Assembly: GCA_900315225.1 (NCBI GenBank) | Contig: OMYM01000403.1 | Span: forward strand, 1 to 55,948 | Direction: 5' to 3' | DNA: 55,948 nt | Source of the DNA: an uncultured Erysipelotrichaceae bacterium | GTDB taxonomy: Bacteria > Bacillota_I > Bacilli_A > Erysipelotrichales > Erysipelotrichaceae | The notes under the pieces: generated by a model | Database searches by the model: none | What the model was told of the DNA's origin: nothing | Seen by the model: the letters and a program-made list of their open reading frames with translations, nothing else | In this document: positions 16,480-26,674 of the stretch, one piece after another | Position numbering within the stretch: the stretch's first letter is position 1 | Layout of the letters: each line of letters opens with the position of its first letter | Position numbers and translations under genes: made by a program

Positions 16480-18066
16480 ATGAAAAAATACATGGCAAAA
16501 CGTATCCTGTTCTCGATCTTCTCCCTGCTGGTTGTTGTCATGGTCGTCATGGCGCTGGTCTACACGATGATCGAGCGCTCGGTCATTTTCCAGACCGACG
16601 ATACCTGGAATAAAAAGAGCAACAATGACAGGGTCATTTACGAATACGTTCAGTATCAGAAATACGGATACCTTAACTATGTTGACTACACAAGCTACGT
16701 CCGCGACAAGTATTCCTCAACGCTAGGAGATGCATACTCCAGCGACAAGGCCTATACAACAGACATTGCGGCGGTTCAAAACGCAGAGACATACCTGGAC
16801 AATGCAAGCGTCCAAGAGTTCATTTCCAAGTATAAGTCGCAAGGATACGAGATTCGCTACCTTGAACCGATGACCTACAAAAACAAGGGGACGCAGAAGC
16901 CTGGCGGTAAAGGATACCTGTTGGCAATCATCGAAAAAAACGTTGTGTTCCGCCTGGTCGACTACCTGAAGGGATTCTATACCATCGAAACGACAAACGA
17001 TATCAAGGACGAATCCTTGACGGAGCGCTATATACGCATTGAAAAAGACCCTTATTCAGGCTTGTTTGCGGTTGTCGGATCTGGAACCACGCACAAATAC
17101 CTCATTTATTTCAACAACCGTTTCCCATTCATCCACCAAAACTGGATTCACCTGAACCTTGGAACGTCCTATACGACATACAGGGGGCAGGAGATCACAA
17201 CGGTCATCAACAACCCTACGGGCGACATGAACAATGTAAAGACACAATATCCCGCCGACCTTGGTACCGACAAGTATGTCGAGACCGCGATCGACTTCCA
17301 TTCGCTTTCATATAACACCGGTATCGTTTCCGATGCTGAGAGAAGGCTTTTCCCAGATAACTACACGGTCTATTCCTACCGCAGGAAAGGTCTTTCGATG
17401 ATCGAGAATTCTTTCGTCATTGGCTTGGTCGCAACGTTGATCGCCTATATGCTAGGCTTGCCGTTGGGAATGTTGATGGCAAGAAGGAAAGACAAGTGGC
17501 CTGACAAACTTGGCAACCTGTACATCATCTTTATCATGTCCGTTCCAAGCCTTGCCTACATCTTCATGTTTGCGGCCGTTGGAACAACGCTGTTCAAGCT
17601 GCCATACAAATTTGCCAACGCCGAGGTGAAGTTCCTTGCCTACATCCTGCCAACCATTTCCCTGTCGCTTCCTTCCATTGGCTCGCTGATGAAATGGATG
17701 CGCCGCTACATGATCGACCAAATGAACTCTGATTATGTCAAGTTCGCCAGGGCGGAAGGCTTGAGTGAAAAGGAAATCTTCAATATCCACATTTCCAAAA
17801 ACGCCATGATCTACCTTGTTCATGGCATTCCAGCGAATATCCTTGGCTGTCTGACGGGAGCCATCATTACCGAGCGTGTTTATTCCGTGCCTGGCGTTGG
17901 CAACCTGTTGACGACCGCCATCAACCAGCATGACAATGGCATTATCGTCGCATGTACGGTTTTCTATACATCCTTGTCGATCATTTCGTTGATTCTTGGC
18001 GACCTGTTGCTGACGAAGTATGACCCGAGGATTTCACTTTCCGAAGACAAAGGAGGCGGAAGATAA
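16480..18066 (+). CDS. Oligopeptide ABC permease, OppB/AmiC type with large extracytoplasmic domain
   Basis: 528 residues. TM1 (about 9-31) is followed by an unusually long extracytoplasmic region up to ~305, then five more helices with the BPD_transp_1 domain. The EAA coupling loop is in DYVKFARAEGLSEKEIF. Streptococcal AmiC (~500 residues) has the same layout, while ordinary OppB is ~310. The large loop probably contacts the lipid-anchored receptor (inference). The ribosome binding site is weak. The stop overlaps the next start in TAATG. Confidence 0.9.
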   Translation: MKKYMAKRILFSIFSLLVVVMVVMALVYTMIERSVIFQTDDTWNKKSNNDRVIYEYVQYQKYGYLNYVDYTSYVRDKYSSTLGDAYSSDKAYTTDIAAVQNAETYLDNASVQEFISKYKSQGYEIRYLEPMTYKNKGTQKPGGKGYLLAIIEKNVVFRLVDYLKGFYTIETTNDIKDESLTERYIRIEKDPYSGLFAVVGSGTTHKYLIYFNNRFPFIHQNWIHLNLGTSYTTYRGQEITTVINNPTGDMNNVKTQYPADLGTDKYVETAIDFHSLSYNTGIVSDAERRLFPDNYTVYSYRRKGLSMIENSFVIGLVATLIAYMLGLPLGMLMARRKDKWPDKLGNLYIIFIMSVPSLAYIFMFAAVGTTLFKLPYKFANAEVKFLAYILPTISLSLPSIGSLMKWMRRYMIDQMNSDYVKFARAEGLSEKEIFNIHISKNAMIYLVHGIPANILGCLTGAIITERVYSVPGVGNLLTTAINQHDNGIIVACTVFYTSLSIISLILGDLLLTKYDPRISLSEDKGGGR

Positions 18067-19037
18067 TGAGCGATATCAAGAATGCATCCGCTTTGAGCGA
18101 AAAGGAATTGTTTTCTCCAATTGCAGGCGACACGATTTCTTCGGAAAAAATCATCGCGCCCCGCTATTCCTACTGGAAGAGCGTATTCAGGGTGTTTTTT
18201 AGGAAAAAGATCAATATCTTCATGATCGGTCTCCTGGTGTTCATCATATTAGTGGCGTTTATCATGCCTTATTTCTGGCCATATGACCTTATGGAAAACA
18301 TTATGGACGCAAAGACGTTCAACCTTAGTCCGGCAGCCGCCCAGAAGTATTTCGGAGGATTCTCTTTCAAGTGGATCCTGGGTTCGGGCGCATATGGCAA
18401 CTCCATCATGTACGGCATTGTTTCCTCGGCGCGCACCAGCCTTCTGCTAGCGGTTATCTGCGCCGCGATCAACATGACCATCGGTATCATTGTCGGTGCG
18501 TTCTGGGGCTACTCCAAGCGTGTCGACCAAATCATGATCGTTGTATACAACATTGTCGCAAACGTTCCATACATCCTGTTGATCACCGTATTGGTCTATA
18601 TCATCGGATCTGGTTTCTGGAGCTTTGTATTTGCGTTGACGGTCACGGGCTGGCTGTCCATCGCCTATTTCTTTCGCACGCAGGTCATGATCATCAGGGA
18701 CCGCGAGTATTCCCTTGCGTCCAGGTGCCTTGGAACGCCTGTAACGCGTGTCATTTCCAAGAATATCCTCCCGTTCCTTACATCCGTCATCGTAACGCTG
18801 CTTGCGACGGAGCTGCCTTCCTACATTTCCATGGAAGTCTTCCTATCGTATATTGGCGTTGGATTGAGCGCAACGGTTCCTTCCCTGGGCCGCATGATCC
18901 AGCAGGCACAGACAGCATTCCTAACCTACCCATGGGAATTCTGGCCGCCGGTCATCGTGGCTTCGGCAATCACAATCATCCTGTATGTGCTGGGACAGAA
19001 CCTAGCGGATGCATCGGATCCAAGGACGCATATGTAG
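18066..19037 (+). CDS. Oligopeptide ABC permease, OppC/AmiD type
   Basis: 323 residues. An N-terminal cytoplasmic tail and TM1 (FMIGLLVFIILVAFIMPYFW) are followed by the OppC core. GSGAYGNSIMYGIVSSARTS matches the AmiD-type pore segment, and the coupling loop is in EYSLASRCLGTPVTRVI. The C-terminus has GQNLADASDPR (typical D-x-LDPR-like end). It is the standard partner of the preceding OppB and is co-translated with it. Confidence 0.92.
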   Translation: MSDIKNASALSEKELFSPIAGDTISSEKIIAPRYSYWKSVFRVFFRKKINIFMIGLLVFIILVAFIMPYFWPYDLMENIMDAKTFNLSPAAAQKYFGGFSFKWILGSGAYGNSIMYGIVSSARTSLLLAVICAAINMTIGIIVGAFWGYSKRVDQIMIVVYNIVANVPYILLITVLVYIIGSGFWSFVFALTVTGWLSIAYFFRTQVMIIRDREYSLASRCLGTPVTRVISKNILPFLTSVIVTLLATELPSYISMEVFLSYIGVGLSATVPSLGRMIQQAQTAFLTYPWEFWPPVIVASAITIILYVLGQNLADASDPRTHM

Positions 19038-19049
19038 AAGAGGTGGGGC

Positions 19050-20867
19050 ATGAGTGAAAATACAGACAAGAAAGTCTTGCTATCGTTGAAAAACGTTGTC
19101 GTAAAATTCAACGTCAGAGGCAGAATCCTCACGGCAATCAGGAACGTATCCCTGGACATCTACGAACATGAGTCGCTGGCGATCGTTGGTGAATCAGGTT
19201 CTGGGAAATCGGTTCTTACAAAAACATTCGCCGGCATGCTTGACAGCAATGGCTTCATACCCGAAGGCTCGATTATTCTTTCCGATGACGAGATCTCCAA
19301 GATGGAGGTAAAGCTCGATGCCGGCAACAAGCAGTTGCTTGCGCGTGCCTTGAAGATGCTTAACAAAAACTCTCGCTTGGAAAGAGGGGCGCAAGAATAC
19401 AAGGCAATCCTTGCCAAGGAAGAGGCAATCAAGGCAAGCAAATCGCTCTCGTTGGACGAAGAAGCAGATTTTGCCGCAAGAATCAAGGAAGTCGAGGATG
19501 ATATCATTGATTCCAACAACTATCTCTGGACGCTTGATAAAAAGGCGGACGCGGCAGAATATGCCGCTACGCAACAGAAGGTCAAGGAACTGACAGAGAA
19601 GAAAAAAGCGTTGGAAAAAGAAAAAGAGGCAATGGCGAAAGCACGCTCTGCGGCATATAAGCAGGACACAAAGCGCGCGGAAAACGACAAGAATGAATTA
19701 AAGCGGTTGAAAGATGCACGCGAAGCGAAGATCAATGTGGCGGACAATGCCGCAAATGAGTTTGGCGTGTCTGACGAGACAATCGAAAGAAATACCCGTA
19801 TCGCATATGAAATCGTTCTTTCCATTGCCAGGTATCCAAGCCTAGACAAGCAAAAGTTCATGCGTAAGCTGGACAAGGCGTTTGAACTGGCAATGAGCCA
19901 AGGACAGGACCTCAATGATCCCAAGGTCCTTAACAAGATATTCGAGGTTGTTTCATTCAGGGTGCAGTTTGTCGACTACGATAAGGCGAATGAAACGCTG
20001 CATGGCTATGCACTTATCGATTGTTCCAAGATCAAGTACACAAACGACTGGCAAAAGATCAGGGGATGCCGCATTGCTACGGTATTCCAGGATCCAATGA
20101 CATCCTTGAACCCAGTCATCACCATCGGAAAGCAGATTATGACCGTCATCATGAAGCACCAGAACTGCTCTTCCGCTGAAGCCAGGGAAAGAACCATCGA
20201 CATCATGTCAAAGGTCGGCATTCCTAATCCAGAGAAACGCTTCAATGATTATCCGTTCGAGTATTCCGGAGGCATGAGACAACGTATCGTCATCGCGATC
20301 GCGTTGAGTTGCCAACCCAAGATCCTGATTTGCGATGAGCCAACGACCGCGCTGGATGTTACCATCCAGGCGCAGATCTTGCGCTTGATCAAGAGCCTTC
20401 AGAAAGAACTTGGCTTTACCACCGTTTTTATCACGCACGACCTTGGTGTGGTTGCGAATATCGCGGAGAGGGTCGCCGTCTTGTATGGCGGGCAAATCGT
20501 CGAACTGGGAACCGTGGACGATATCTTCTACGATCCACGCCACCCATATACATGGGCGCTGTTGAGTTCCCTGCCGCAATTATCCACAAGGGGAGAGGAC
20601 CTATTCTCCATCCCCGGCACGCCGCCATCCCTGTACAATAAAATCATAGGTGATGCGTTCGCGCCAAGGAACCAATACGCCCTGGCGATTGACACGGTGG
20701 AAGAGCCGCCGATGTTCAAGGTAAGCGATACACACTATGCCAAGACATGGCTGCTGGATGAAAGAGCGCCAAAGATCAGCGCACCTGAAGCCATCCAGAA
20801 CCTGCACGAAAAGATGCTCAAGACATATATCAACCTGGACGAGGAGACAACAAAATATGGCGAATGA
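19050..20867 (+). CDS. Oligopeptide ABC ATPase, OppD/AmiE type with ~245-residue insertion
   Basis: 605 residues against ~355 for AmiE. Walker A GESGSGKS is at 47-54. The Q-loop [12 protein letters not shown] is only reached at ~344, the signature YSGGM at 405-409 and Walker B ILICDEP at 425-431; the rest to the C-terminal oligo_HPY region ([13 protein letters not shown]) is normal. The inserted part, about residues 80-327, is Lys/Glu/Ala-rich and mostly predicted coiled coil (for example [19 protein letters not shown]). In AmiE this position holds a ~17-residue loop. The catalytic set is complete, so the enzyme should be active. The insertion may reach the cytosol or cytoplasmic partners (inference). 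Confidence 0.9.
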   Translation: MSENTDKKVLLSLKNVVVKFNVRGRILTAIRNVSLDIYEHESLAIVGESGSGKSVLTKTFAGMLDSNGFIPEGSIILSDDEISKMEVKLDAGNKQLLARALKMLNKNSRLERGAQEYKAILAKEEAIKASKSLSLDEEADFAARIKEVEDDIIDSNNYLWTLDKKADAAEYAATQQKVKELTEKKKALEKEKEAMAKARSAAYKQDTKRAENDKNELKRLKDAREAKINVADNAANEFGVSDETIERNTRIAYEIVLSIARYPSLDKQKFMRKLDKAFELAMSQGQDLNDPKVLNKIFEVVSFRVQFVDYDKANETLHGYALIDCSKIKYTNDWQKIRGCRIATVFQDPMTSLNPVITIGKQIMTVIMKHQNCSSAEARERTIDIMSKVGIPNPEKRFNDYPFEYSGGMRQRIVIAIALSCQPKILICDEPTTALDVTIQAQILRLIKSLQKELGFTTVFITHDLGVVANIAERVAVLYGGQIVELGTVDDIFYDPRHPYTWALLSSLPQLSTRGEDLFSIPGTPPSLYNKIIGDAFAPRNQYALAIDTVEEPPMFKVSDTHYAKTWLLDERAPKISAPEAIQNLHEKMLKTYINLDEETTKYGE

Positions 20868-21807
20868 AGAAAAGAAAGTATTGCTTTCAATCCAAAACCT
20901 GGACGTTGTCTTTGGCAGCGGAAAGAAGACGTTCAAGGCAATCGACAATGTTAGCTTTGACATCTACAAGGGCGAGACTGTCTCGTTAGTCGGCGAGTCT
21001 GGTTCGGGAAAGACAACGATCGGGCGAGCGATCGTCAGGATCAATCCATGTTCCTCGGGTGCCATCTATTATGACGGCAAAAAGATCTCCGGCAAGCTTT
21101 CAAAGGCGGACGACAGGGAGGTTATCCGCAAGATCCAGATGATTTTCCAGGATCCCGCCGCCTCGCTGAACGAACGTGCGACGATTGAATACATTATTTC
21201 CGAAGGTCTGTACAACTTCCATCTATTCAAGGATGAAAAGGACAGAATTGCCAAGGTAGAGAACATCATCAAGGAAGTCGGTCTTCTGCCTGAGCATTTA
21301 ACGCGATATCCCCATGAATTTTCTGGCGGTCAGCGCCAGCGCGTAGGCATTGCACGCTCCATCGTCATGGAACCTGAGTTCATTGTCGCCGATGAGCCAA
21401 TTTCCGCCTTGGACGTTTCGATCCGTGCGCAGGTATTGAATCTGCTCAAAAAGTTCCAGAAGGAACGTGGTTTGACTTATTTGTTCATTGCGCATGACCT
21501 TTCCATAGTCAGGTTCATCAGCGACAGGATCATTGTCATCTACAAGGGAAGGATCATGGAGATCGCGGAAAGCGAAGAATTGTTTGCCTATCCGCTGCAT
21601 CCATATACGAAGTCATTGATATCGGCGATTCCGGTTCCGGATCCAAAGATCGAAAAGACCAAGAAACTGTTTGTGTATGATCCAGCCAAAATGCATGACT
21701 ATTCAACCGAAAAGCCAAGCCTTGTGGACATTGGCAACGGACACATGGTATTTGGCAATACAGCTGAAATCGATCGGTGCAAGGCAATCCGCTTTGGCAA
21801 AAAATAA
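20857..21807 (+). CDS. Oligopeptide ABC ATPase, OppF/AmiF type
   Basis: 316 residues, normal for AmiF. Walker A is GESGSGKTT, the Q-loop [11 protein letters not shown], the signature FSGGQRQR, Walker B EFIVADEP, and the switch His is in FIAHDLS. It pairs with the unusual OppD to hydrolyse ATP for peptide import. The ATG at 20857 lies inside the end of oppD (11-nt overlap) with GAGGAG upstream. A second in-frame ATG far upstream is within oppD and not supported. Confidence 0.93.
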   Translation: MANEEKKVLLSIQNLDVVFGSGKKTFKAIDNVSFDIYKGETVSLVGESGSGKTTIGRAIVRINPCSSGAIYYDGKKISGKLSKADDREVIRKIQMIFQDPAASLNERATIEYIISEGLYNFHLFKDEKDRIAKVENIIKEVGLLPEHLTRYPHEFSGGQRQRVGIARSIVMEPEFIVADEPISALDVSIRAQVLNLLKKFQKERGLTYLFIAHDLSIVRFISDRIIVIYKGRIMEIAESEELFAYPLHPYTKSLISAIPVPDPKIEKTKKLFVYDPAKMHDYSTEKPSLVDIGNGHMVFGNTAEIDRCKAIRFGKK

Positions 21808-21814
21808 CAGGAGA

Positions 21815-21840
21815 GGATGCGTCGCAAGGCGCATCCTTTG
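21815..21840 (+). terminator. Terminator-like hairpin after the first opp operon
   Basis: AGGATGCG / CGCATCCT stem with a TCGCAAGG loop and TTTGTT. It lies directly before the ATGs of the next gene, so it may act as an attenuator for it. Confidence 0.6.
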
Positions 21841-21848
21841 TTCATATG

Positions 21849-23042
21849 ATGCATGACGATGAAGAAATAGTATTATCCACTAAACATGTAAAGCTCCGCG
21901 TGGCATTGTTTATCGTAGCGTTTGTTGTCGCGATCATTGCCTTTGCCAAAGGGGTTTTGTCAATGGGGGAGAAAAAGCCTGGCTTCTATCAGGTAGAAGC
22001 CGCTCCAAGCGATAGCGCGCCGATGTATAGTGCAGGAATGAGTCTTACATATTATTTCGAGGGTGACTCTGTCGATATCCGCCGACAGATGGACGAGCTG
22101 AAGGTGTTGTATTCCACGACGCTTGAGCATGCATGGAAACTCTTCGATGCAAACAAGGAATACGATGAACTGGCAAACATTGCAACGATCAACCATCATC
22201 CTGAGGAATGGATTGCAATCGACGACAAACTGTGCCATGTGCTGCAGGATGCCCTGGCACGCTCAAGGAAAAAGCTTGGGTATGCGGTAAATGCCGGTCC
22301 ATTGTATGCTATATACAATGGCATCCTGTATGCCGAGGATGCATTGGAAAACGAAGAAATGTACTTGCAGTCCTTGGCTGAACCAAGAAAAGCCCTTGAG
22401 GAATCCGCCTTGGATCCTGACGCTTTTTTGTCAATCGAAAATGGCAGAGCCAGGCTATCGATTGACTCCAAGGTAGCAAAAGCCATGCAAGACGCCGAAA
22501 TTGAAAACGGTGTTATTGACTTGAATCTGTTGCACGATGCATATATCGTCCAAATGCTTGTGCAAGTGCTTGAGGAAGAGGGTTGGAATAATGGATATGT
22601 GCATTGCTCTAGTGGCTTGACGGTCATGCTTTCCGGCTATCAGGCTGGGGGAACAATGGATATCGTTGGTTATGCCAAGGGAATGCCTGCCAAGCTGGCG
22701 GAAATACCCATGGCAGGCGGGATGGCCGTATCCCGCTTCAAAGCGTTTGGGGAAAACGGTGAAGCTGGGTATTATGTGCGAGAAAAGCCAGAAGGCACCT
22801 TGTACCGCCATCCCTATCCAACGATTGGGGGACAGGAAACGAGAACGCTGGTTTCGTATGCCATCAATGACGCAATGGACCCAGTGGCTGCCTGTTTCGA
22901 AAACATCGTGATCAACGAAAAAGGGGAAACGGAATCAATCCTTGGCGACTGGATTTTACAGCCAATGGGAACGGAGGATAACGTTGTTCTTAAGACAAGC
23001 GATTCTTCCCTTATTGTTGACGCGAAATGTAAAGTGGAATGA
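21849..23042 (+). CDS. Membrane-anchored degenerate ApbE-like protein
   Basis: 397 residues. A charged N-terminus and one helix (VALFIVAFVVAIIAFAKGVL) anchor an extracytoplasmic domain. Its order of motifs parallels FAD:protein FMN transferase ApbE. KLGYAVNAGPLYAIYNG matches GSFDITIGSLLHVWH of the true ApbE at 42.9 kb. ENGVIDLNLLHDAYIVQMLV matches the ISLDVGGIAKGYAAEYI region. GYVHCSSGLTVMLSG matches AIVNAGRNIRTI, and the RHPYPTIGG area matches HHIIDPTTLFP. The glycine-rich and acidic metal/FAD residues are replaced, so catalysis is unlikely. The start is uncertain: ATG at 21846 or 21849, without a ribosome binding site. Its position suggests a role with the peptide importer or flavin handling (inference). 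Confidence 0.65.
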   Translation: MHDDEEIVLSTKHVKLRVALFIVAFVVAIIAFAKGVLSMGEKKPGFYQVEAAPSDSAPMYSAGMSLTYYFEGDSVDIRRQMDELKVLYSTTLEHAWKLFDANKEYDELANIATINHHPEEWIAIDDKLCHVLQDALARSRKKLGYAVNAGPLYAIYNGILYAEDALENEEMYLQSLAEPRKALEESALDPDAFLSIENGRARLSIDSKVAKAMQDAEIENGVIDLNLLHDAYIVQMLVQVLEEEGWNNGYVHCSSGLTVMLSGYQAGGTMDIVGYAKGMPAKLAEIPMAGGMAVSRFKAFGENGEAGYYVREKPEGTLYRHPYPTIGGQETRTLVSYAINDAMDPVAACFENIVINEKGETESILGDWILQPMGTEDNVVLKTSDSSLIVDAKCKVE

Positions 23043-23101
23043 AAAGTTTTCACGATCTGGAAGATAACCGTATTGTATTCATTATGAAAAAGTGAATGCC
23101 A

Positions 23102-23130
23102 TTGCGTTTTCACATGAATTAAGGTAAGAT
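23102..23130 (+). promoter_or_regulatory. Promoter of the second opp operon
   Basis: TTGCGT (23102-23107), 17-bp spacer and TAAGAT (23125-23130). AGGAGG precedes the ATG at 23187. Confidence 0.65.
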
Positions 23131-23186
23131 AAAGGCATGGTTTCATACCTAAATGGAATCATGGCTTTTTTTAGGAGGAAAAGAAA

Positions 23187-25508
23187 ATGCGATTCAAAAA
23201 ACTGACAGCTGGATTCTTGGCTGCGGCGCTTCTGGCAGGCTGCAGTGGAACATCTGGCTCCACTCCGCAGTCCACGGCAACTAGCGTAGGCTCTGCAGGC
23301 AGCGAGGAAACAAAGCCTGCAGCGACCAATTCATCTGACAAGCCTCTTGTCGTTGGCTACGACAGCTTCAACAGCAAGTTCTCCCCATTCTTCTCCGAGA
23401 CGGCGTATGACCAGGATGTCTATGCCATGACGCAGATTTCCCTGATGAACTCCGACCGTACTGGCGCTCTCATCTATAATGGAATCAATGGCGAGACAAT
23501 CGAGTACAATGGCACTGCCTACACATATTATGGCCCAGCGGATGTCGTTGCGACAGAGAATGCCGATGGAAGCGTTGATTACTCGATCAAAATGAGGGAC
23601 GACATTGTCTTCTCCGATGGCGAGCCGATGACAATCGATGATGTCATCTTCTCCATGTACGTATTGGCAGACCCGACATATGACGGAAGTTCTTCCTTCT
23701 TTGCATTGCCAATCGAGGGTCTTGCTGAGTACAGGTCGGGAATGTCCTCCATTCTTTCACTGATTGCCAATGCAGGAAAGGACAACACCGACTTCACATA
23801 CTTCACGCAAGAACAGCAGGATAGCTTCTGGGCAGGTGGCGTTGCACTTGTTCAGGACATCGAGAAGTATCTGGTCGATTCCGGCGCAAACGAAGAGACA
23901 GACGATATTTCTGTAAAACTCGCCAATTGGAATCTCACTGTTCCCGAGGGAGCAACCGAGGAAGAAGCCTTTGCGGCCATACTTGAAGACTATGAATTTG
24001 ACGCTGTCAACCTATTCTCCTCGGAAACAGCAGGTCCTTCCATCTCCGACTACATCAAGGACTACGATAGCATGACGATTGGTGTTTCCACCGGTGAATC
24101 CGCTGCGAACATCTCCGGCATCAAGAAGGTCGACGACTACAACATGACGATCCACATGACAAAGGTCGATGCCCCTGCAATCTATAGCCTGGCAATTTCC
24201 GTTGCACCAATGCACTACTATGGCGAAGCATCCAAATACGACTATGAAAACAACCAGTTCGGCTTTGAAAAGGGCGACCTGAGCCATGTTCGTTCCGTTA
24301 CGACAAAGCCAGTCGGTGCAGGACCTTACAAGTTTGTCAATTACGCCGATGGCGTTGTCTACTTCGAGGCCAATGATTCCTACTTCCTTGGCGCTCCGAA
24401 GACAAAGTATGTCAATTTCATGGAGACAAACTCCGCTGACAAGCTCAACGGCATTGTCACAGGAACGATCGACATCACTGATCCTTCCTTCTCCAAGACA
24501 ACCGCTGCCAACATCCAGGATGAAAACAGCAACAAAGAGCTCACTGGCGACAAGATCACGACAAGCCTTGTCGACAACCTTGGCTATGGCTACCTGGGCA
24601 TTGATGCTGATGTCGTAAACATCAATGGCGAAAAGGGTTCCGATGCGTCCAAAAACGTTCGCAAGGCCTTGGCTACTGTGTTTGCCCTCTACAGAGATGT
24701 TGCGGTCAATTCCTACTATGGAGATGCGGCATCGGTCATCAACTACCCGATTTCCAACACTTCCTGGGCGGCTCCACAGCCAACGGATGCAGGATACAAG
24801 ACAGCATTCTCCACGGATGCCAGTGGTGCGGCAATTTACACATCCGGCATGAGCGAGGATGAAAAACAGGCGGCGGCTTTGGCGGCTTCCTTGAGCTTCT
24901 TCGAAGCTGCTGGCTTCACTGTCGAAGATGGCAAAGTCACGGGTGTTCCTGATGGCTTCACCCTCACAGGCGATGATTATGCGGTTGAATTCAGGGCTTG
25001 GATCCCAGCCGATGGCAAGGGCGACCATCCTTCCTTCATGCTTCTGACAGAAGCGAAGAAAGCGTTTGAGAAGATTGGCGTCAACCTCATCATCAACGAC
25101 CTTTCCGACAGCTCACAGCTTTGGGATGCATTGAGAGCAAACCAGGTTCCTGTATGGTGTGCAGCTTGGGGCGCAACAGTCGATCCTGACATGACACAGA
25201 TCTACTACGCTGACCTTGCTAACGATGGCGCTAATGCCGGTGGCTCCAACTACATGTACGGCATCGCCGACCCTGAACTCGATGAACTCATCCAAGAGGC
25301 GAGAATCTCCGCTGACCAAGACTATCGTAAGACGGTTTACGCGGCTGCCCTTGACATCGTGGTCGACTGGGCTTGTGAAGTTCCTGTATACCAAAGACAA
25401 AACTGCATCGTCTTCAGCACAGAGCGCGTGAACATTGATACAGTCACTCCTGACATTACAACATTCTATGGCTGGATGAATGAGATCCAGAATATTGAAT
25501 TGAACTAA
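23187..25508 (+). CDS. Oligopeptide-binding lipoprotein (SBP_bac_5)
   Basis: 773 residues. The lipobox LLAGC (Cys19) is followed by a low-complexity Ser/Thr/Ala linker. The order is normal here: LVVGYDSFNSKFSPFF near the N-terminus, KMRDDIVFSDGEPMTIDDVI, then GIKKVDDYNMTIHM, GPYKFVNYADGVVYFEAND and a C-terminal part ending after CEVPVYQRQNCIVFS. Residues ~183-305 form an extra, mostly acidic insertion between the FALPIEGLAEY segment and GIKKVDD. It therefore differs in both length and topology from the permuted receptor of the first operon. It should supply peptides to the permeases encoded next. Confidence 0.9.
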   Translation: MRFKKLTAGFLAAALLAGCSGTSGSTPQSTATSVGSAGSEETKPAATNSSDKPLVVGYDSFNSKFSPFFSETAYDQDVYAMTQISLMNSDRTGALIYNGINGETIEYNGTAYTYYGPADVVATENADGSVDYSIKMRDDIVFSDGEPMTIDDVIFSMYVLADPTYDGSSSFFALPIEGLAEYRSGMSSILSLIANAGKDNTDFTYFTQEQQDSFWAGGVALVQDIEKYLVDSGANEETDDISVKLANWNLTVPEGATEEEAFAAILEDYEFDAVNLFSSETAGPSISDYIKDYDSMTIGVSTGESAANISGIKKVDDYNMTIHMTKVDAPAIYSLAISVAPMHYYGEASKYDYENNQFGFEKGDLSHVRSVTTKPVGAGPYKFVNYADGVVYFEANDSYFLGAPKTKYVNFMETNSADKLNGIVTGTIDITDPSFSKTTAANIQDENSNKELTGDKITTSLVDNLGYGYLGIDADVVNINGEKGSDASKNVRKALATVFALYRDVAVNSYYGDAASVINYPISNTSWAAPQPTDAGYKTAFSTDASGAAIYTSGMSEDEKQAAALAASLSFFEAAGFTVEDGKVTGVPDGFTLTGDDYAVEFRAWIPADGKGDHPSFMLLTEAKKAFEKIGVNLIINDLSDSSQLWDALRANQVPVWCAAWGATVDPDMTQIYYADLANDGANAGGSNYMYGIADPELDELIQEARISADQDYRKTVYAAALDIVVDWACEVPVYQRQNCIVFSTERVNIDTVTPDITTFYGWMNEIQNIELN

Positions 25509-25536
25509 TTGGTATATTTCAGTCTCAACCAAAACG

Positions 25537-25574
25537 ACAAGGCGGGAGGGTGGATTGCTCTTCCGCTTTGTTTT
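25537..25574 (+). terminator. Attenuating terminator between second binding-protein and permease genes
   Basis: 12-bp stem ACAAGGCGGGAG / CTTCCGCTTTGT (two G-U pairs; the pairing runs 37-48 with 60-71) followed by TTTT. The position parallels the hairpin after the first binding-protein gene. Confidence 0.65.
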
Positions 25575-25675
25575 ATCCAGTTCATGCATTTCTTGGAGTG
25601 CATATATAACGGATGAAACCACGTTTTTTGCGATATATCGGTTTGTTGGGCATGCACCAGAAAGGGGGATATCAT

Positions 25676-26662
25676 ATGCGCAAATACATCGTAAAAAGAT
25701 TGTTGTTGTCACTCATAATCTTATTTTTCGTTACATTCATTATCTATGCGTTGCTAAGAAGCCTGCCAAGCTCCTACATCGAGACAGTGGCCTATCAAAA
25801 GTCAATGCAGCCGAATTCGAAGTCGTACGAGGAATGGATGGCACAATTGACCGCCATGTATGGCATGGACAAGGGTCTTCTTGGAGGGTTCCTAAGCTGG
25901 CTTGGCAAATTCATGGTCGGTGATTTTGGCGACTCCTGGGTTTGGACGGTTCCCGTTGTTGAAAAGTTCAACGAAGTCATCTGGCTTTCCTTTATCATGG
26001 GCGTGATTTCCTTTGCCCTTGAACTCGCAATCGCAATTCCGCTTGGCATTATCGCTGCCACGAAGCAATATTCAAAGACAGACTATGCGATCTCGATCTT
26101 TGCCCTTGCGGGAATCTCGTTGCCAACGTTCTTCTTCGCATCGCTGCTAAAGCTTTTGTTCTCGGTAAGGCTTGGTTGGTTTGATTTGTTCGGCCTTGTC
26201 TCAAGGAACTACAACCAGCTTAACAGCACGCAACAGTTGCTGGACAAGGCGCAGCACCTTGTGTTGCCAATCGTCACGCTGGTTGTCATCAGCGTTGGAT
26301 CCTTGATGCGTTATGTCAGGACCAACATGCTGGAGGTCTTGAATGCCGACTATATCAGGACAGCCAGGGCAAAAGGATTGAACGAACGCAAGGTCATCTA
26401 CCACCACGCATTCAGGAACACCTTGATTCCACTCGTGACCATGGTAGGCGGTTCGCTGCCAGGCTTGTTCTCCGGCGCATTGATTACCGAAACTCTCTAC
26501 AAGATCCCTGGCATTGGCTTTACTTCCTACACGTCCATGGTAGGCGGCGACATCCCGTTCTCCATGTTCTATCTCACATTTATGGCGATCCTGACCCTGT
26601 TGGGCAACCTGATCTCCGATATTCTGTATGCGGTCGTTGATCCACGCGTCCGCATTGCATAG
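25676..26662 (+). CDS. Oligopeptide ABC permease, OppB type
   Basis: 328 residues. The N-terminus RKYIVKRLLLSLIILFFVTF starts TM1 and is typical OppB. FMVGDFGDSWVWTVPV precedes TM2. The coupling loop is DYIRTARAKGLNERKVIYHH, a textbook EAA motif. It ends in LGNLISDILYAVVDPRVRI, the classic OppB C-terminus. The ATG at 25676 has GGGGG 7 nt upstream; an in-frame ATG at 25613 is not supported. It belongs to the second opp operon. Confidence 0.93.
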   Translation: MRKYIVKRLLLSLIILFFVTFIIYALLRSLPSSYIETVAYQKSMQPNSKSYEEWMAQLTAMYGMDKGLLGGFLSWLGKFMVGDFGDSWVWTVPVVEKFNEVIWLSFIMGVISFALELAIAIPLGIIAATKQYSKTDYAISIFALAGISLPTFFFASLLKLLFSVRLGWFDLFGLVSRNYNQLNSTQQLLDKAQHLVLPIVTLVVISVGSLMRYVRTNMLEVLNADYIRTARAKGLNERKVIYHHAFRNTLIPLVTMVGGSLPGLFSGALITETLYKIPGIGFTSYTSMVGGDIPFSMFYLTFMAILTLLGNLISDILYAVVDPRVRIA

Positions 26663-26674
26663 AAAGGAGTTCTT

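Noticed and set aside
16298..16483. 61-codon frame in the leader before the first permease gene
   Set aside because: No ribosome binding site, composition unlike a protein, overlaps the permease start.
24012..25028. 338-codon minus-strand frame inside the second binding-protein gene
   Set aside because: Shadow of the sense gene, same reasoning, no start signal.
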